A stretch of 64,000 nucleotides of DNA, taken from assembly GCA_018241685.1 (NCBI GenBank), contig JAFEDJ010000069.1:248001-312000 (forward strand). Direction: 5' to 3'. The stretch comes from Pseudomonadota bacterium (GTDB taxonomy: Bacteria; Pseudomonadota; Gammaproteobacteria; Burkholderiales; Rhodocyclaceae). The notes below the pieces were generated by a model. That model did no database searches, was not told the origin of the DNA, and saw only the letters and a program-made list of their open reading frames with translations. The position numbers were made by a program, and so were the translations under genes. Below are positions 41,157-49,795 of this stretch, one piece after another. Positions within the stretch are counted from its first letter, which is position 1. Each line of letters begins with the position of its first letter.

Positions 41157-42351
41157 CCTTGCCGGCAGCCAGTTTGGCCCGCGCCCGCGCCTCTTCCACA
41201 TCGGCACCGTTGGCCACCGCGACGCCCATCCGGCGCCGCGCGAAGGCCTCCGGCTTGCCGAACAGGCGCAGGTCGGTGCGGGGCACCGTCAGCGCCTCGG
41301 CCACACCTTCGAAAACGACACCCTCGGCCTCCATCCCACCATAGATCACCGCGGATGCGCCCGGCTCGCGCAGGCTCACGTCCACCGGCAAGCCGAGGAT
41401 CGCCCGGGCGTGCAGCTCGAACTCGGAGAAGCGCTGGGAACACAGGGTGACCAGGCCGGTATCGTGGGGCCGCGGACTGACTTCAGAGAACCACACCATG
41501 TCGCCCTTCACGAACAGCTCGACACCAAACAGGCCGCGCCCGCCGAGGTTGGCAGTGACGGCGCCGGCGATCTGCCGCGAGCGTTCGAGGGCCACCGGGC
41601 TCATCGCCTGCGGCTGCCAGGATTCGACGTAGTCGCCGGACACCTGCACGTGGCCGATGGGATCGCAGAAATAGGTCTGCACGGTGCCGCTGGCATCGCA
41701 GGCGCGCACGGTGAGCTGGGTGATCTCGTAATCGAAATCGATGAAGCCTTCGACGATGACGCGCCCCTGGTTCACCCGCCCGCCGGCAGCAGCGTAGTCC
41801 CAGGCTTTCTGCACGTCATCCGGCCCCTTCAGCAGAGACTGGCCCTTGCCGGAGGACGACATCACCGGCTTGACGATGCATGGATAGCCGATCGCCGGCT
41901 GGCCGTCGGTGCCGTCGATGGCAGCCTGCAGCTCGGCCAAGGAGTCGGCGAAGCGATAGGGCGACGTGGCCAGCCCCAGTTCCTCGGCGGCCAGGCGGCG
42001 GATGCCTTCGCGGTTCATCGTCAGGCGCGCCGCTCGGGCGGTGGGAATCACCTCGGCCAGCCCTTCGGCCTCGATCTCGACAAGCGTGTCGGTAGCGATC
42101 GCCTCGATCTCGGGCACGATCAGGTGCGGCTTCTCCTTTTCGACCAGTGCGCGCAGCGCGGCGCCATCGGTCATCGGAATCACGTGGGCGCGGTGCGCCA
42201 CCTGATGGCCCGGCGCATTCGGATAACGGTCAACCGCGATCGTCTCCACCCCAAGGCGCTGCAGGGCGATCAGCACCTCCTTGCCGAGTTCGCCGGAGCC
42301 CAGCAGCATCACGCGCAGGGCCGAGGGAGAAAGGGGGGTTCCAAGGTGCAT
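41131..42351 (-). CDS. purT: Formate-dependent phosphoribosylglycinamide formyltransferase
   Basis: A 406-residue ATP-grasp enzyme making formyl-GAR from GAR, formate and ATP in purine synthesis, folate-independent. The N-terminal GSGELGKEVLIALQRLGVETIAVDRY and the ATP-grasp core (YPCIVKPVMSSSGKGQSLL, SEVSPRPHDTGLVTL) are as in E. coli PurT (392 residues). The ATG at 42351 has GGAG about 8 bp upstream and a TATAAT-like promoter within a large hairpin. Confidence 0.95.
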   Translation of the reverse strand: MHLGTPLSPSALRVMLLGSGELGKEVLIALQRLGVETIAVDRYPNAPGHQVAHRAHVIPMTDGAALRALVEKEKPHLIVPEIEAIATDTLVEIEAEGLAEVIPTARAARLTMNREGIRRLAAEELGLATSPYRFADSLAELQAAIDGTDGQPAIGYPCIVKPVMSSSGKGQSLLKGPDDVQKAWDYAAAGGRVNQGRVIVEGFIDFDYEITQLTVRACDASGTVQTYFCDPIGHVQVSGDYVESWQPQAMSPVALERSRQIAGAVTANLGGRGLFGVELFVKGDMVWFSEVSPRPHDTGLVTLCSQRFSEFELHARAILGLPVDVSLREPGASAVIYGGMEAEGVVFEGVAEALTVPRTDLRLFGKPEAFARRRMGVAVANGADVEEARARAKLAAGKVRPVRSAG

Positions 42352-42381
42352 GGCGGACTCCGTGTCGATTGAGAGGCCGCG

Positions 42382-42416
42382 ATTATACGGACTGCCCGCC
42401 GTAGGGCGGTCAGTCC
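42382..42416 (-). promoter_or_regulatory. purT promoter overlapping a large inverted repeat
   Basis: GGACTGCCCGCC at 42389-42400 and GGGCGG-T-CAGTCC at 42404-42416 form a 12-bp stem with a 3-nt loop and one bulged T. Reading leftward, TATAAT (42387-42382) directly abuts it, so the dyad spans the -35 and spacer of a purT promoter. It could serve as an operator, or as a terminator for the upstream chemoreceptor transcript, though no T-run follows. Confidence 0.5.
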
Positions 42417-42434
42417 GCACTTGCCATCCCCGCG

Positions 42435-44066
42435 TCAGGAGACGCGGAAGCGGCCGATCTGCTGCTTCAGGTTGGTGGCGATCCCCTCCAGATGGTGGGC
42501 AATTGCCGTGGTGTCGCGGATGGTGCCGGTGGTGTCCTCAACCATGCCGGCGATCTGCTCGACCCGCTGGGCGATGGCCGTGCTCGCCGCGCTCTGTTCG
42601 CGGGTCGCATCCGCCACGTCACCGACCCGCTGCAGCGTGGCCCGGGCCCCCGCCTCGATGGACTTCAACAACTCGGCAGCAGACGAAGCCAGTTCCACGC
42701 CTTCCTGCACTTCCGGCAACGCCGCATTCATCGCATCGACAGCCCCGCCTGTATCGCCCTGGATACCGAAGATCATCTGCTCGATCTCGGTCGTCGCGGC
42801 GGAGGTCCGCTCGGCGAGCTTGCGCACTTCGTCTGCCACCACCGCAAAGCCGCGCCCCTGCTCACCTGCGCGCGCAGCCTCGATCGCAGCATTGAGAGCC
42901 AGCAAGTTGGTCTGGCCGGCGATATCCTTGATCACATTTGCGATCGACGACACTTGGCGCGCCCGTTCTTCAAGAGCCCGGATGCGGCCCGAAGCATCGG
43001 TGACGGTATCCGAAATCTTGCGGATCGCCGACGCCGCCAGACCGACCCGCGTCGAACCCTCCCCGGCCAGTTCAACAGCCTCCGTCGAGTAACGCGAGCT
43101 ATCGGTAGCACTGTCTGAAATATGACTGGAACTGACGGTCAGCTCCTCGATGGCGGCCGCCATTGCCGACGTGGCATCGGATTGCTGGTCGGCGGCGCCG
43201 GCAATCTGGTCCGACGCCATGGCAATACGGCCGGCGTTATCAACCAGACTGTCGGCCTCCCGGTTGATCTCCGCAACCAGGCTTCGCAGGGCCTCAACCA
43301 TCGTCCCTGTCGCTTGCAGCAGGCTGCCCGCTGGCGCAGTGCGAACTTCGGCGCTGAGGTCCCCCGACGCCACCCGCTGCATCACGGCGGCGACCTCGGC
43401 GGGCTCACCACCGAGTTGGCGCAGGATGCTCGCCCCCAATTGCCAGCCCAGGGCGCTCAAGATCAGCAGCAGCACGATCGCGATCCCCCCGAAGACGCGG
43501 GCGACCGCCGCATATGACTTGTCCAGATCGTCGATGTACACACCCGTCCCGACCGTCAGCTTCCACGGCTCAAACGCCGCGGCGTACGCCAGTCGTGGCT
43601 CGGGCGGCTGCCCCTTGACCCGTTCCCATGTGTACTCGACGAAATCACCACCGTGTCCTGCGGCTCCGATCAATTCGCGGATCAGAAACTTGCCGTGGCT
43701 ATCCTGCATGTCCCACTTGCTCTGCCCTTCGAACTCCGGTTTTATCGGATGAAGGAAAGTCAGGCCATCGTTCTGGTATACGAAGATATATTCGTTGCCG
43801 CTGTAACGGACACCGCGCAACACTTCCTTCGCACTCTGGCGGGCTTGCTCGTCCGATATTTTCCCGTCCCGTGCCTGGGCGTGGAAATACTTGACCACGC
43901 TCAGTGCACTGTCGACCTGACTCTTCAGCTTGTCCTGCCGCTCCTCGAGCATGCTCGACTTGAGTTCATAAAGAGCGGTTGCACATAGCACCAGCAGACC
44001 GATCAAAGCCAGACCAACCAAGGCCTGGATACGCGTCGAGACGCGCAAGGAGCTCGCAATGCTCAT
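42435..44066 (-). CDS. Methyl-accepting chemotaxis protein with single Cache domain
   Basis: A 543-residue chemoreceptor: helix at about 12-34, a periplasmic sCache_2 domain (EVLRGVRYSGNEYIFVYQNDG, HPIKPEFEGQSKWDMQDSHG, WKLTVGTGVYIDDL), a second helix at about 193-212, HAMP, and the cytoplasmic coiled coil with GQTNLLALNAAIEAARAGEQ. sCache_2 sensors commonly bind small organic acids such as pyruvate or propionate. GGGAG lies 7 bp before the ATG. No FliA-type promoter was found upstream, unlike the other chemoreceptor in this window. No terminal CheR-binding pentapeptide. Confidence 0.93.
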   Translation of the reverse strand: MSIASSLRVSTRIQALVGLALIGLLVLCATALYELKSSMLEERQDKLKSQVDSALSVVKYFHAQARDGKISDEQARQSAKEVLRGVRYSGNEYIFVYQNDGLTFLHPIKPEFEGQSKWDMQDSHGKFLIRELIGAAGHGGDFVEYTWERVKGQPPEPRLAYAAAFEPWKLTVGTGVYIDDLDKSYAAVARVFGGIAIVLLLILSALGWQLGASILRQLGGEPAEVAAVMQRVASGDLSAEVRTAPAGSLLQATGTMVEALRSLVAEINREADSLVDNAGRIAMASDQIAGAADQQSDATSAMAAAIEELTVSSSHISDSATDSSRYSTEAVELAGEGSTRVGLAASAIRKISDTVTDASGRIRALEERARQVSSIANVIKDIAGQTNLLALNAAIEAARAGEQGRGFAVVADEVRKLAERTSAATTEIEQMIFGIQGDTGGAVDAMNAALPEVQEGVELASSAAELLKSIEAGARATLQRVGDVADATREQSAASTAIAQRVEQIAGMVEDTTGTIRDTTAIAHHLEGIATNLKQQIGRFRVS

Positions 44067-44326
44067 TTTTTTCTCCCACGTTTTTTTGTTCTGACATCAG
44101 GTTCCACCAGTTTCTTACTTGTACTCCTTAATTACGACCATCTGGCATAAGCATGAAGAGCATTTTTCTATTTACACATTGATTTATCGCATTTTGTTGA
44201 CAAATCGCAAAGCCATCCCACCTCTCGCCGATGGGGTACAAGCTCGGCAATTAGGGCGCTTTTTCCCGTCGTAAACTGCACCGCCACCCGACTCACAGAG
44301 CAACACGCAAACAGGACAACCCCTCG
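44067..44326. other. Non-coding A/T-rich region upstream of the chemoreceptor
   Basis: No gene is seen. The segment 44120-44230 is unusually A/T-rich for this genome and probably holds the chemoreceptor promoter (leftward). I could not place convincing -35/-10 or sigma-28 boxes. Confidence 0.4.
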
Positions 44327-44565
44327 ATGCGTCCCTGCCTACTCTTCAGCCTGCCGCCGCTCACCTTCGTTACCGCCCCACGACCGCCGCAGCGGGCAGC
44401 AAGGCTGATACCGTCCAGTTCCAGGAGTCCGCCGTGCAGCTTTCCAATCCGCCACACTGCGCGCGATAGCCGTGTCGCCGGCAGCAGCTGTGCGACACCT
44501 GGGCACCGGCTACGCTCAGCAAGAACGGGCAGGCCATCAAACGTCTCGACGTCCTGTCCTTCTGA
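44327..44565 (+). pseudogene. Possible disrupted gene for a small secreted protein
   Basis: An ATG at 44327 starts a signal-peptide-like run (MRPCLLFSLPPLTFVTA). In the frame one base back, the sequence is protein-like: AAAGSKADTVQFQESAVQLS, then NPPHCAR, an in-frame TAG at 44467-44469, and CDTWAPATLSKNGQAIKRLDVLSF ending in TGA at 44563-44565. A GC hairpin follows at once. One indel near 44370 and the TAG would have to be undone to give an intact product of about 78 residues. It could be a decayed gene, a sequencing error or coincidence. No family is recognised. Confidence 0.4.
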
Positions 44566-44578
44566 TCCCAAGCAGACC

Positions 44579-44615
44579 GACGCCCCGCAGCCCATCCTCC
44601 GGCAGCGGGGGCGTC
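44579..44615 (+). terminator. GC hairpin after the disrupted small gene
   Basis: GACGCCCCGC pairs with GCGGGGGCGTC (one bulged G) around a 16-nt loop, starting 14 bp after the TGA at 44565. Only a weak T-run follows (TTCGCGTTT). It looks like a terminator or processing hairpin and supports the idea that a transcription unit ends here, ahead of mutL. Confidence 0.5.
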
Positions 44616-44701
44616 TTCGCGTTTACGGCGATCAATCCCCTCGTGGCCGTGAATGCCGCGCATTACAATGCATCCCCTCTTGTCGCAGCACGACCCGCAG
44701 C

Positions 44702-46537
44702 ATGGCCATCCAGCTTCTCCCCGACCATCTCATCAACCAGATCGCCGCCGGCGAAGTCGTCGAACGGCCGGCCTCGGTGCTCAAGGAGGTGCTGGAAAAC
44801 GCCATGGACGCGGGCTCCACGGTGGTCGAGGTGCAACTGGAACAAGGCGGGGTACGACGCATCCGCGTGGCCGACGACGGCTGCGGCATTCCCAAGGACG
44901 AGTTGCCGCTGGCGCTTGAGCGCCACGCCACCAGCAAGATCGGCAGCCTCGACGACCTGGAGCACGTGGGCACGATGGGCTTCCGCGGCGAGGCGCTGGC
45001 AGCCATCGCCGCGGTGTCGCGGATGAGCATCACCAGCCGCGCCGACGGCGAACCGCATGCCTGGCGCATCGACGCCGATCCCCGCGAGCTGGCTCCAGCA
45101 GCCCTCAACCACGGCAGCGTGGTGGATGTGGCCGACCTGTATTTCAACACCCCGGCGCGGCGCAAGTTCCTGAAGAGCGAAGGCACCGAGTTCGCCCATT
45201 GCGACGACGTCTTCCGGCGCGTCGCGCTGGCCCGCCCGGACGTGGCGCTGCAGCTGTCCCACAACGGCCGCGTCAGCCACCGGCTGCCATCCGGCACCAA
45301 GGAAGCCCGCGTGCGCTCGCTGCTTGGTGATGACTTCCTGGCCGCCGCCCGCCTCGTCGAAGCCGAATCGGGCCTGCTGCGCCTCAGCGGCTACGCCTCG
45401 CTGCCGGCCTATTCGCGCAGCAACCGCGATGCCCAGTTCTTCTACGTGAATGGCCGCTTCGTGCGCGACAAGCTGGTCACCCACGCGATCCGCGAAGCCT
45501 ACGCCGATATCCTGCACGGCAGCCGCCATCCGGCCTACGTGCTGTTCCTGGAGCTGGATCCCTATGGCGTCGATGTGAATGTGCACCCGGCCAAGATCGA
45601 GGTGCGCTTCCGCGACTCCCGGGCCGTGCACCAGTTCGTCTACCACGCGCTGACACGGACGCTGGCCGCCTCCGGCGCCGGCGGCGCGGCAGCCACGGTG
45701 GATAGCGCGCCCCAGCAGCAGGATGCACCTGTCCAGAGTGGCGTCCGTTATCCCTCTCCCGGCATCCAGGCCCAGCCCTACCAGAGCCGCCTGGCGATGG
45801 AGCCCGCGTCCCGGGCTTATTACGATTTCGCCGCCTCGGCCCGCCCGGACATCCCGACGAGCCCCCGGCCGGACGAGGCCCACCCGTCGTCCGTCGCCCT
45901 CCAGCCGACCGCGATCATCGAGCGGGACAATACGCCGCTGCCGGCCGGCGACCTGGCGCCGCCCCTCGGTTACGCGCTGGCCCAGTTGCATGGCGTGTAC
46001 ATCCTGGCCCAGAACGAAAGCGGCTTGATCCTGGTGGACATGCATGCCGCCCACGAGCGCATCCTCTATGAGCGTCTCAAGACCCTGCTCGACGGCACGC
46101 CCGGCGTGCAGCGCCTGCTGATCCCGGCGGTGTTCGGGGTCGGCCAGAAGGACATGGCGAGCGCCGAGGAACACGCCGAACTGCTGGCCCGCATGGGTTT
46201 CGAGATCGGTCCGGCCGGCCCGCAGGAGCTGGCCGTGCGCAGCGTACCGGCGCTGCTCGCCCGGGCGCCGGTCAGCGAGCTGGTCCGCGCGCTCTTGGCC
46301 GAGCTGCGCGACTATCCAGCCAGTGAGGTCGTCACCGCCCGCCGCAACGAGCTGCTGGCAACGATGGCCTGCCACGGCGCGGTAAGGGCCAACCGCAGCC
46401 TGACGATCCCGGAAATGAACGCGCTACTGCGCGAAATGGAAGCCACCGAACGCGCCGACCAGTGCAACCACGGCCGCCCGACCTGGACGGCCCTGAGCAT
46501 GGCCGAGCTGGACAAACTGTTCCTGCGCGGGCGCTGA
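44702..46537 (+). CDS. mutL: DNA mismatch repair protein MutL
   Basis: A 611-residue MutL. The N-terminal GHKL ATPase motifs are intact (ENAMDAGS, DDGCGI, HATSKI and MGFRGEAL), as is VNGRFVRDK. A variable Pro-rich linker (about 330-410) leads to the C-terminal domain with DMHAAHERILYE, the endonuclease signature DQHA-x2-E-x4-E with Met for Gln, as in Neisseria MutL. ACHGAVRAN and CNHGRPTWTAL, further metal-site motifs, are present. It probably nicks the new strand itself, in line with the absence of MutH in betaproteobacteria. Convergent with the GGDEF-EAL gene. Confidence 0.95.
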   Translation: MAIQLLPDHLINQIAAGEVVERPASVLKEVLENAMDAGSTVVEVQLEQGGVRRIRVADDGCGIPKDELPLALERHATSKIGSLDDLEHVGTMGFRGEALAAIAAVSRMSITSRADGEPHAWRIDADPRELAPAALNHGSVVDVADLYFNTPARRKFLKSEGTEFAHCDDVFRRVALARPDVALQLSHNGRVSHRLPSGTKEARVRSLLGDDFLAAARLVEAESGLLRLSGYASLPAYSRSNRDAQFFYVNGRFVRDKLVTHAIREAYADILHGSRHPAYVLFLELDPYGVDVNVHPAKIEVRFRDSRAVHQFVYHALTRTLAASGAGGAAATVDSAPQQQDAPVQSGVRYPSPGIQAQPYQSRLAMEPASRAYYDFAASARPDIPTSPRPDEAHPSSVALQPTAIIERDNTPLPAGDLAPPLGYALAQLHGVYILAQNESGLILVDMHAAHERILYERLKTLLDGTPGVQRLLIPAVFGVGQKDMASAEEHAELLARMGFEIGPAGPQELAVRSVPALLARAPVSELVRALLAELRDYPASEVVTARRNELLATMACHGAVRANRSLTIPEMNALLREMEATERADQCNHGRPTWTALSMAELDKLFLRGR

Positions 46538-46567
46538 GCGCGCCCGGCCCGCCGCCAGCAGGCCGGC

Positions 46568-48751
46568 TCAGGCGCTGCGTGCGGCCTCGCCAGCCCACGG
46601 CCACAGCGGGCCACCACCCATGCGCTGCAGCTTGCCGAGCACCGACGGCACCGGCAGCGGCCGGTCGAAACGGTAGCCCTGGAACTCGTCGCAGCCCAGG
46701 TCGCGCAACAGCTGGTGCTGCAGGCCGGTTTCGACCCCTTCGGCGACGACGGTCAGGCCCAGGCTGTGCCCCAGGCTGATGATCGCGCGGGAGAACTGCA
46801 GGTCTTCCGACTCCGGCTGCAGGCCATCGACGAAGGATTTGTCGATCTTGATCACGTCGATCGGCAGGCTCTTCAGGTAGGCCAGGCTCGAATAGCCGGT
46901 GCCGAAGTCATCCACCGCCACCGTCAGCCCGCGCGCCTTCAGCTCGGAAAGGGTGTTGATCATGCGCTGGGGGTCCGCCATCAACTGGGTTTCGGTGATC
47001 TCCAGTTCGATGCACTGGGGCGGCAGGGCGTGGCGCTCAAGCACACTGAGCAGGCGCGCCGCAAAGCCGCTGTCGCGGAACAGCTGCACCGAGCAGTTGA
47101 TGGCCACCCGCGGGCAGGCCAGCCCGGCGCGCTGCCAGCCGTCCATATGGGCGGCGACGCTGCGGATCACGAAATCGGTGATCGGCACGATCAGGCCGGT
47201 CTCCTCGGCAATGCGGATGAAGCGCGCCGGCGACACCGGGCCGAATTCCGCGCTGTTCCAGCGCAGCAGGGCCTCCATCGCACGCAGTTCGCCGTCGCGC
47301 CCGAGGCGCGGCTGATAGACCAGGGACAGTTCGCTGCGCTCGATGGCGCTGCGCAGCGCCATCTCCAGCGCCAGGCGCTCGGTGGCATTGGCACCGATCT
47401 CCGGCGTGAAGCGATGCACCCGCGCCCGTCCGGCGGCCTTGGCGGCGTACATCGCCGCGTCCGCCTGCTGCAGCAGCTGCGGCAAGTTGCGGGCGTCCTC
47501 GGGGTAATGCGCCACGCCGATACTGGAGGTCACGGTGACCTCCTTCTCGCCGAGCATCACCGGCCGCGCAATGGCCTCTTGTACCCGCGCCAGCACGGCC
47601 TCCACGTTGCCGCTCTGGGCGTCGTCCTCGAGCATCAGCACGAATTCGTCGCCACCGTAGCGGGCCAGCACGTCGGTCGAGCGCAGGCACTGGGACAGGC
47701 GGTAGGCCACCGTCAGCAGCAGCTTGTCGCCGAACAGGTGGCCCAGCGAGTCGTTGATGACCTTGAAGTTGTCCAGGTCGATGAAGGCCACCAGCAGGTT
47801 GTCACCGCGCCGGTCGGCCCGCCGCGCGGCTTCCTCGAAGCGCTCGGCAAAGCTCAAGCGGTTCAGCAGCCCGGTCAGCTGGTCGCGGGTGGCCTGGTAG
47901 CGCAGGCGGTTCTCGGCCTCCCGCTGGGCGGTGATGTCGCGCACCGAACCTTCGTAATACAGGAAGTTGCCATCCACGTCGCGCACGCTGTGGGCGCTCT
48001 CGGAAATCCACACAATGCTGCCGTCGCGCCGGCGCACCGCGGAGACGAAATCCCGCACCTCGCCATCGGTCTGCATCTGGGCGATGAAGGCGGCCCGCCG
48101 CTCCGGGTCCACATAGAGCTGCCGCCCCACGCTGCGCAGCTCGGCGATCAGCTGGGCCGGCGAGTCGTAACCATATATCGCCGCCAGTGCCGGGTTGGCC
48201 GCCAGATACACGCCGTCCTTGGAAGTCTGGAACAGGCCTTCGCTGCCCGAATCGAAGATGCTGCGGTAGCGCAGCTCGGCATCCGCAAGCTGCTGCTGGG
48301 CTGCCACCTCGTCGGTGATGTCCTTGATCTGCGCCTCGGTGTACAGCACGCCGTCCTCGCCGCAGCGCCCGGCGCCCTGCTCGCTGACCCAACGTACGCT
48401 GCCGTTGCGATGGGTAATCCGGTAGTCCACCCGATAACGCCCCTCGGCCTGGGCCGCCTCCAGCACATGGGCCATCAGCGGTGCCTTGTCGTCGCTTACG
48501 ATGAGGCGCCCGAACAGTGCGCCATCCCGCATCAGCGCCTCCGCCGGCCAGCCGCACAGCGCTTCGGCGCCTTCACTGACGAAAGTCAGGCTGCGCTCGC
48601 CCTCCAGGCCGCTCAGTCGCGCCTGGATCACCATGCCCTCAAGCGCCGCCAGCACCCGCTCCGCCAGGGATCCGTCCACCGCCCCTGCAGCCGGGACCAA
48701 TGCCATTCGCGCCGTCGCCTTGCCCGCTCTGACTGTCGCCCGTCCGTTCAT
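46568..48751 (-). CDS. Cyclic-di-GMP enzyme with PAS, GGDEF and EAL domains
   Basis: A 727-residue protein: two PAS/PAC modules (about 45-150 and 160-285), GGDEF (about 295-455) and EAL (about 475-715). The cyclase motif YGGDEF is intact, with the inhibitory site R-S-T-D five residues before it. The EAL domain keeps MEALLRW, the Asn of INCSVQLF, ELEITET, DDFGTGYSS, KIDKSFV and EGVET. Both activities therefore look possible, and the net output cannot be predicted. No transmembrane helices. Its ATG overlaps the stop of the upstream gene (ATGA), so the two proteins are probably made in step and may interact. Confidence 0.93.
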   Translation of the reverse strand: MNGRATVRAGKATARMALVPAAGAVDGSLAERVLAALEGMVIQARLSGLEGERSLTFVSEGAEALCGWPAEALMRDGALFGRLIVSDDKAPLMAHVLEAAQAEGRYRVDYRITHRNGSVRWVSEQGAGRCGEDGVLYTEAQIKDITDEVAAQQQLADAELRYRSIFDSGSEGLFQTSKDGVYLAANPALAAIYGYDSPAQLIAELRSVGRQLYVDPERRAAFIAQMQTDGEVRDFVSAVRRRDGSIVWISESAHSVRDVDGNFLYYEGSVRDITAQREAENRLRYQATRDQLTGLLNRLSFAERFEEAARRADRRGDNLLVAFIDLDNFKVINDSLGHLFGDKLLLTVAYRLSQCLRSTDVLARYGGDEFVLMLEDDAQSGNVEAVLARVQEAIARPVMLGEKEVTVTSSIGVAHYPEDARNLPQLLQQADAAMYAAKAAGRARVHRFTPEIGANATERLALEMALRSAIERSELSLVYQPRLGRDGELRAMEALLRWNSAEFGPVSPARFIRIAEETGLIVPITDFVIRSVAAHMDGWQRAGLACPRVAINCSVQLFRDSGFAARLLSVLERHALPPQCIELEITETQLMADPQRMINTLSELKARGLTVAVDDFGTGYSSLAYLKSLPIDVIKIDKSFVDGLQPESEDLQFSRAIISLGHSLGLTVVAEGVETGLQHQLLRDLGCDEFQGYRFDRPLPVPSVLGKLQRMGGGPLWPWAGEAARSA

Positions 48752-49527
48752 GCCTTGCCCATCAAGTCGTCACCAACCCGGTCGATCCACACGAACACCG
48801 TATCAATCGCCTCTGTCGCCAATCTGTAAAAGTCATCCACCGGGTAGTCGACCCGCTCGCGCAAGAATTCGGCCCGCACCACATGCACCAGCCGCTCGGC
48901 GGCCGTCCGTGCCACCAGCGCCTCGATCGGCGGGGCCGTTTCCCGGTAGCGCTGGTTGGCCGCCACCAGCAAGGCCTCGGCCGACGAGCACTGGAAGAAC
49001 AGGCGCGTGCGCTTGAAGGGCGAGCAATGCCCGATCGCCGCAATCCCGCAGCACAAGCCGCGGATCCTCCCCAGCGCCTCGGTCAGCGCCGGCAGCTGAC
49101 GGGAATACGCACTCACCAGCCGATCCCGCTCCCTATCCAGTCCCGCCCACTCGTCCGCCAGGCGCCCGATACGTTCGAGCACGCGCTCCAGCAGACGGCA
49201 ATGACGTAGAAACAGCATTTCGTCGGAACCCATGTGCCGGCTGGCAAGCATCTGCTGCCAAACTTCTGCCAGCGTCTCGACAAACGCTTGGTCACCACTT
49301 GCTTCGGAGCTACTCCCTTCCGGCGGACAAGCTTTCAGCGCCCTCTCGATGGCAAGGGAAACCGCCACCTGCGTGGCGGGCAACTCCGCTTCGAGACGAA
49401 TGCCACCGGCACACAGGGCGCGATGGCGCTGCACCGCGCGCAGGACGGCCAACAGGGAAACCGTAAAACGGAAATCGGCGTGAAACTGGCGGAAACCCGC
49501 CGGCGCAGCATGAACGACCGTCCCCAT
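48748..49527 (-). CDS. Possible nitrate/nitrite-sensing (NIT-like) protein
   Basis: A 259-residue all-helical soluble protein. VSLLAVLRAVQRHRALCAGGI near the N-terminus resembles the start of NIT domains, and the remainder (LEAELPATQVAVSLAIERAL, EMLFLRHCRLLERVLERIGRLADEW) continues in the four-helix style. The family link is by eye and only moderately secure. AGGGG lies 6 bp before the ATG at 49527. It has no output domain of its own, and its stop overlaps the start of the GGDEF-EAL gene. A role as separate sensor subunit for that enzyme is inference. Confidence 0.6.
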   Translation of the reverse strand: MGTVVHAAPAGFRQFHADFRFTVSLLAVLRAVQRHRALCAGGIRLEAELPATQVAVSLAIERALKACPPEGSSSEASGDQAFVETLAEVWQQMLASRHMGSDEMLFLRHCRLLERVLERIGRLADEWAGLDRERDRLVSAYSRQLPALTEALGRIRGLCCGIAAIGHCSPFKRTRLFFQCSSAEALLVAANQRYRETAPPIEALVARTAAERLVHVVRAEFLRERVDYPVDDFYRLATEAIDTVFVWIDRVGDDLMGKA

Positions 49528-49795
49528 CACTTGCCCCTGGACAGGCCGGCAAGACCGGGACGAAAAAGAACGGCGCCGACAGATGGGCAGGTAGGAAATC
49601 GAGGCGAAATCACGGGATGTCTTCGAAGAAATTGCGGCGATTGTGCACTGCAATTACGGGGATGGCGAAGCAATCTTTAACGAATGTGACGACAAGAAGA
49701 CAATGGAATGCGGCCGACGCCCCTGCTCCGTCACGGTTGCCATGATTTTCTCCAGGCAGGAAAATGGAAAGTTATTTCGCACTATCGCAACTCCC

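Noticed and set aside
44293..44595. A leftward 100-codon frame antisense to the disrupted small gene.
   Set aside because: Composition is not protein-like, while the opposite strand carries signal-peptide-like and C-terminus-like segments.
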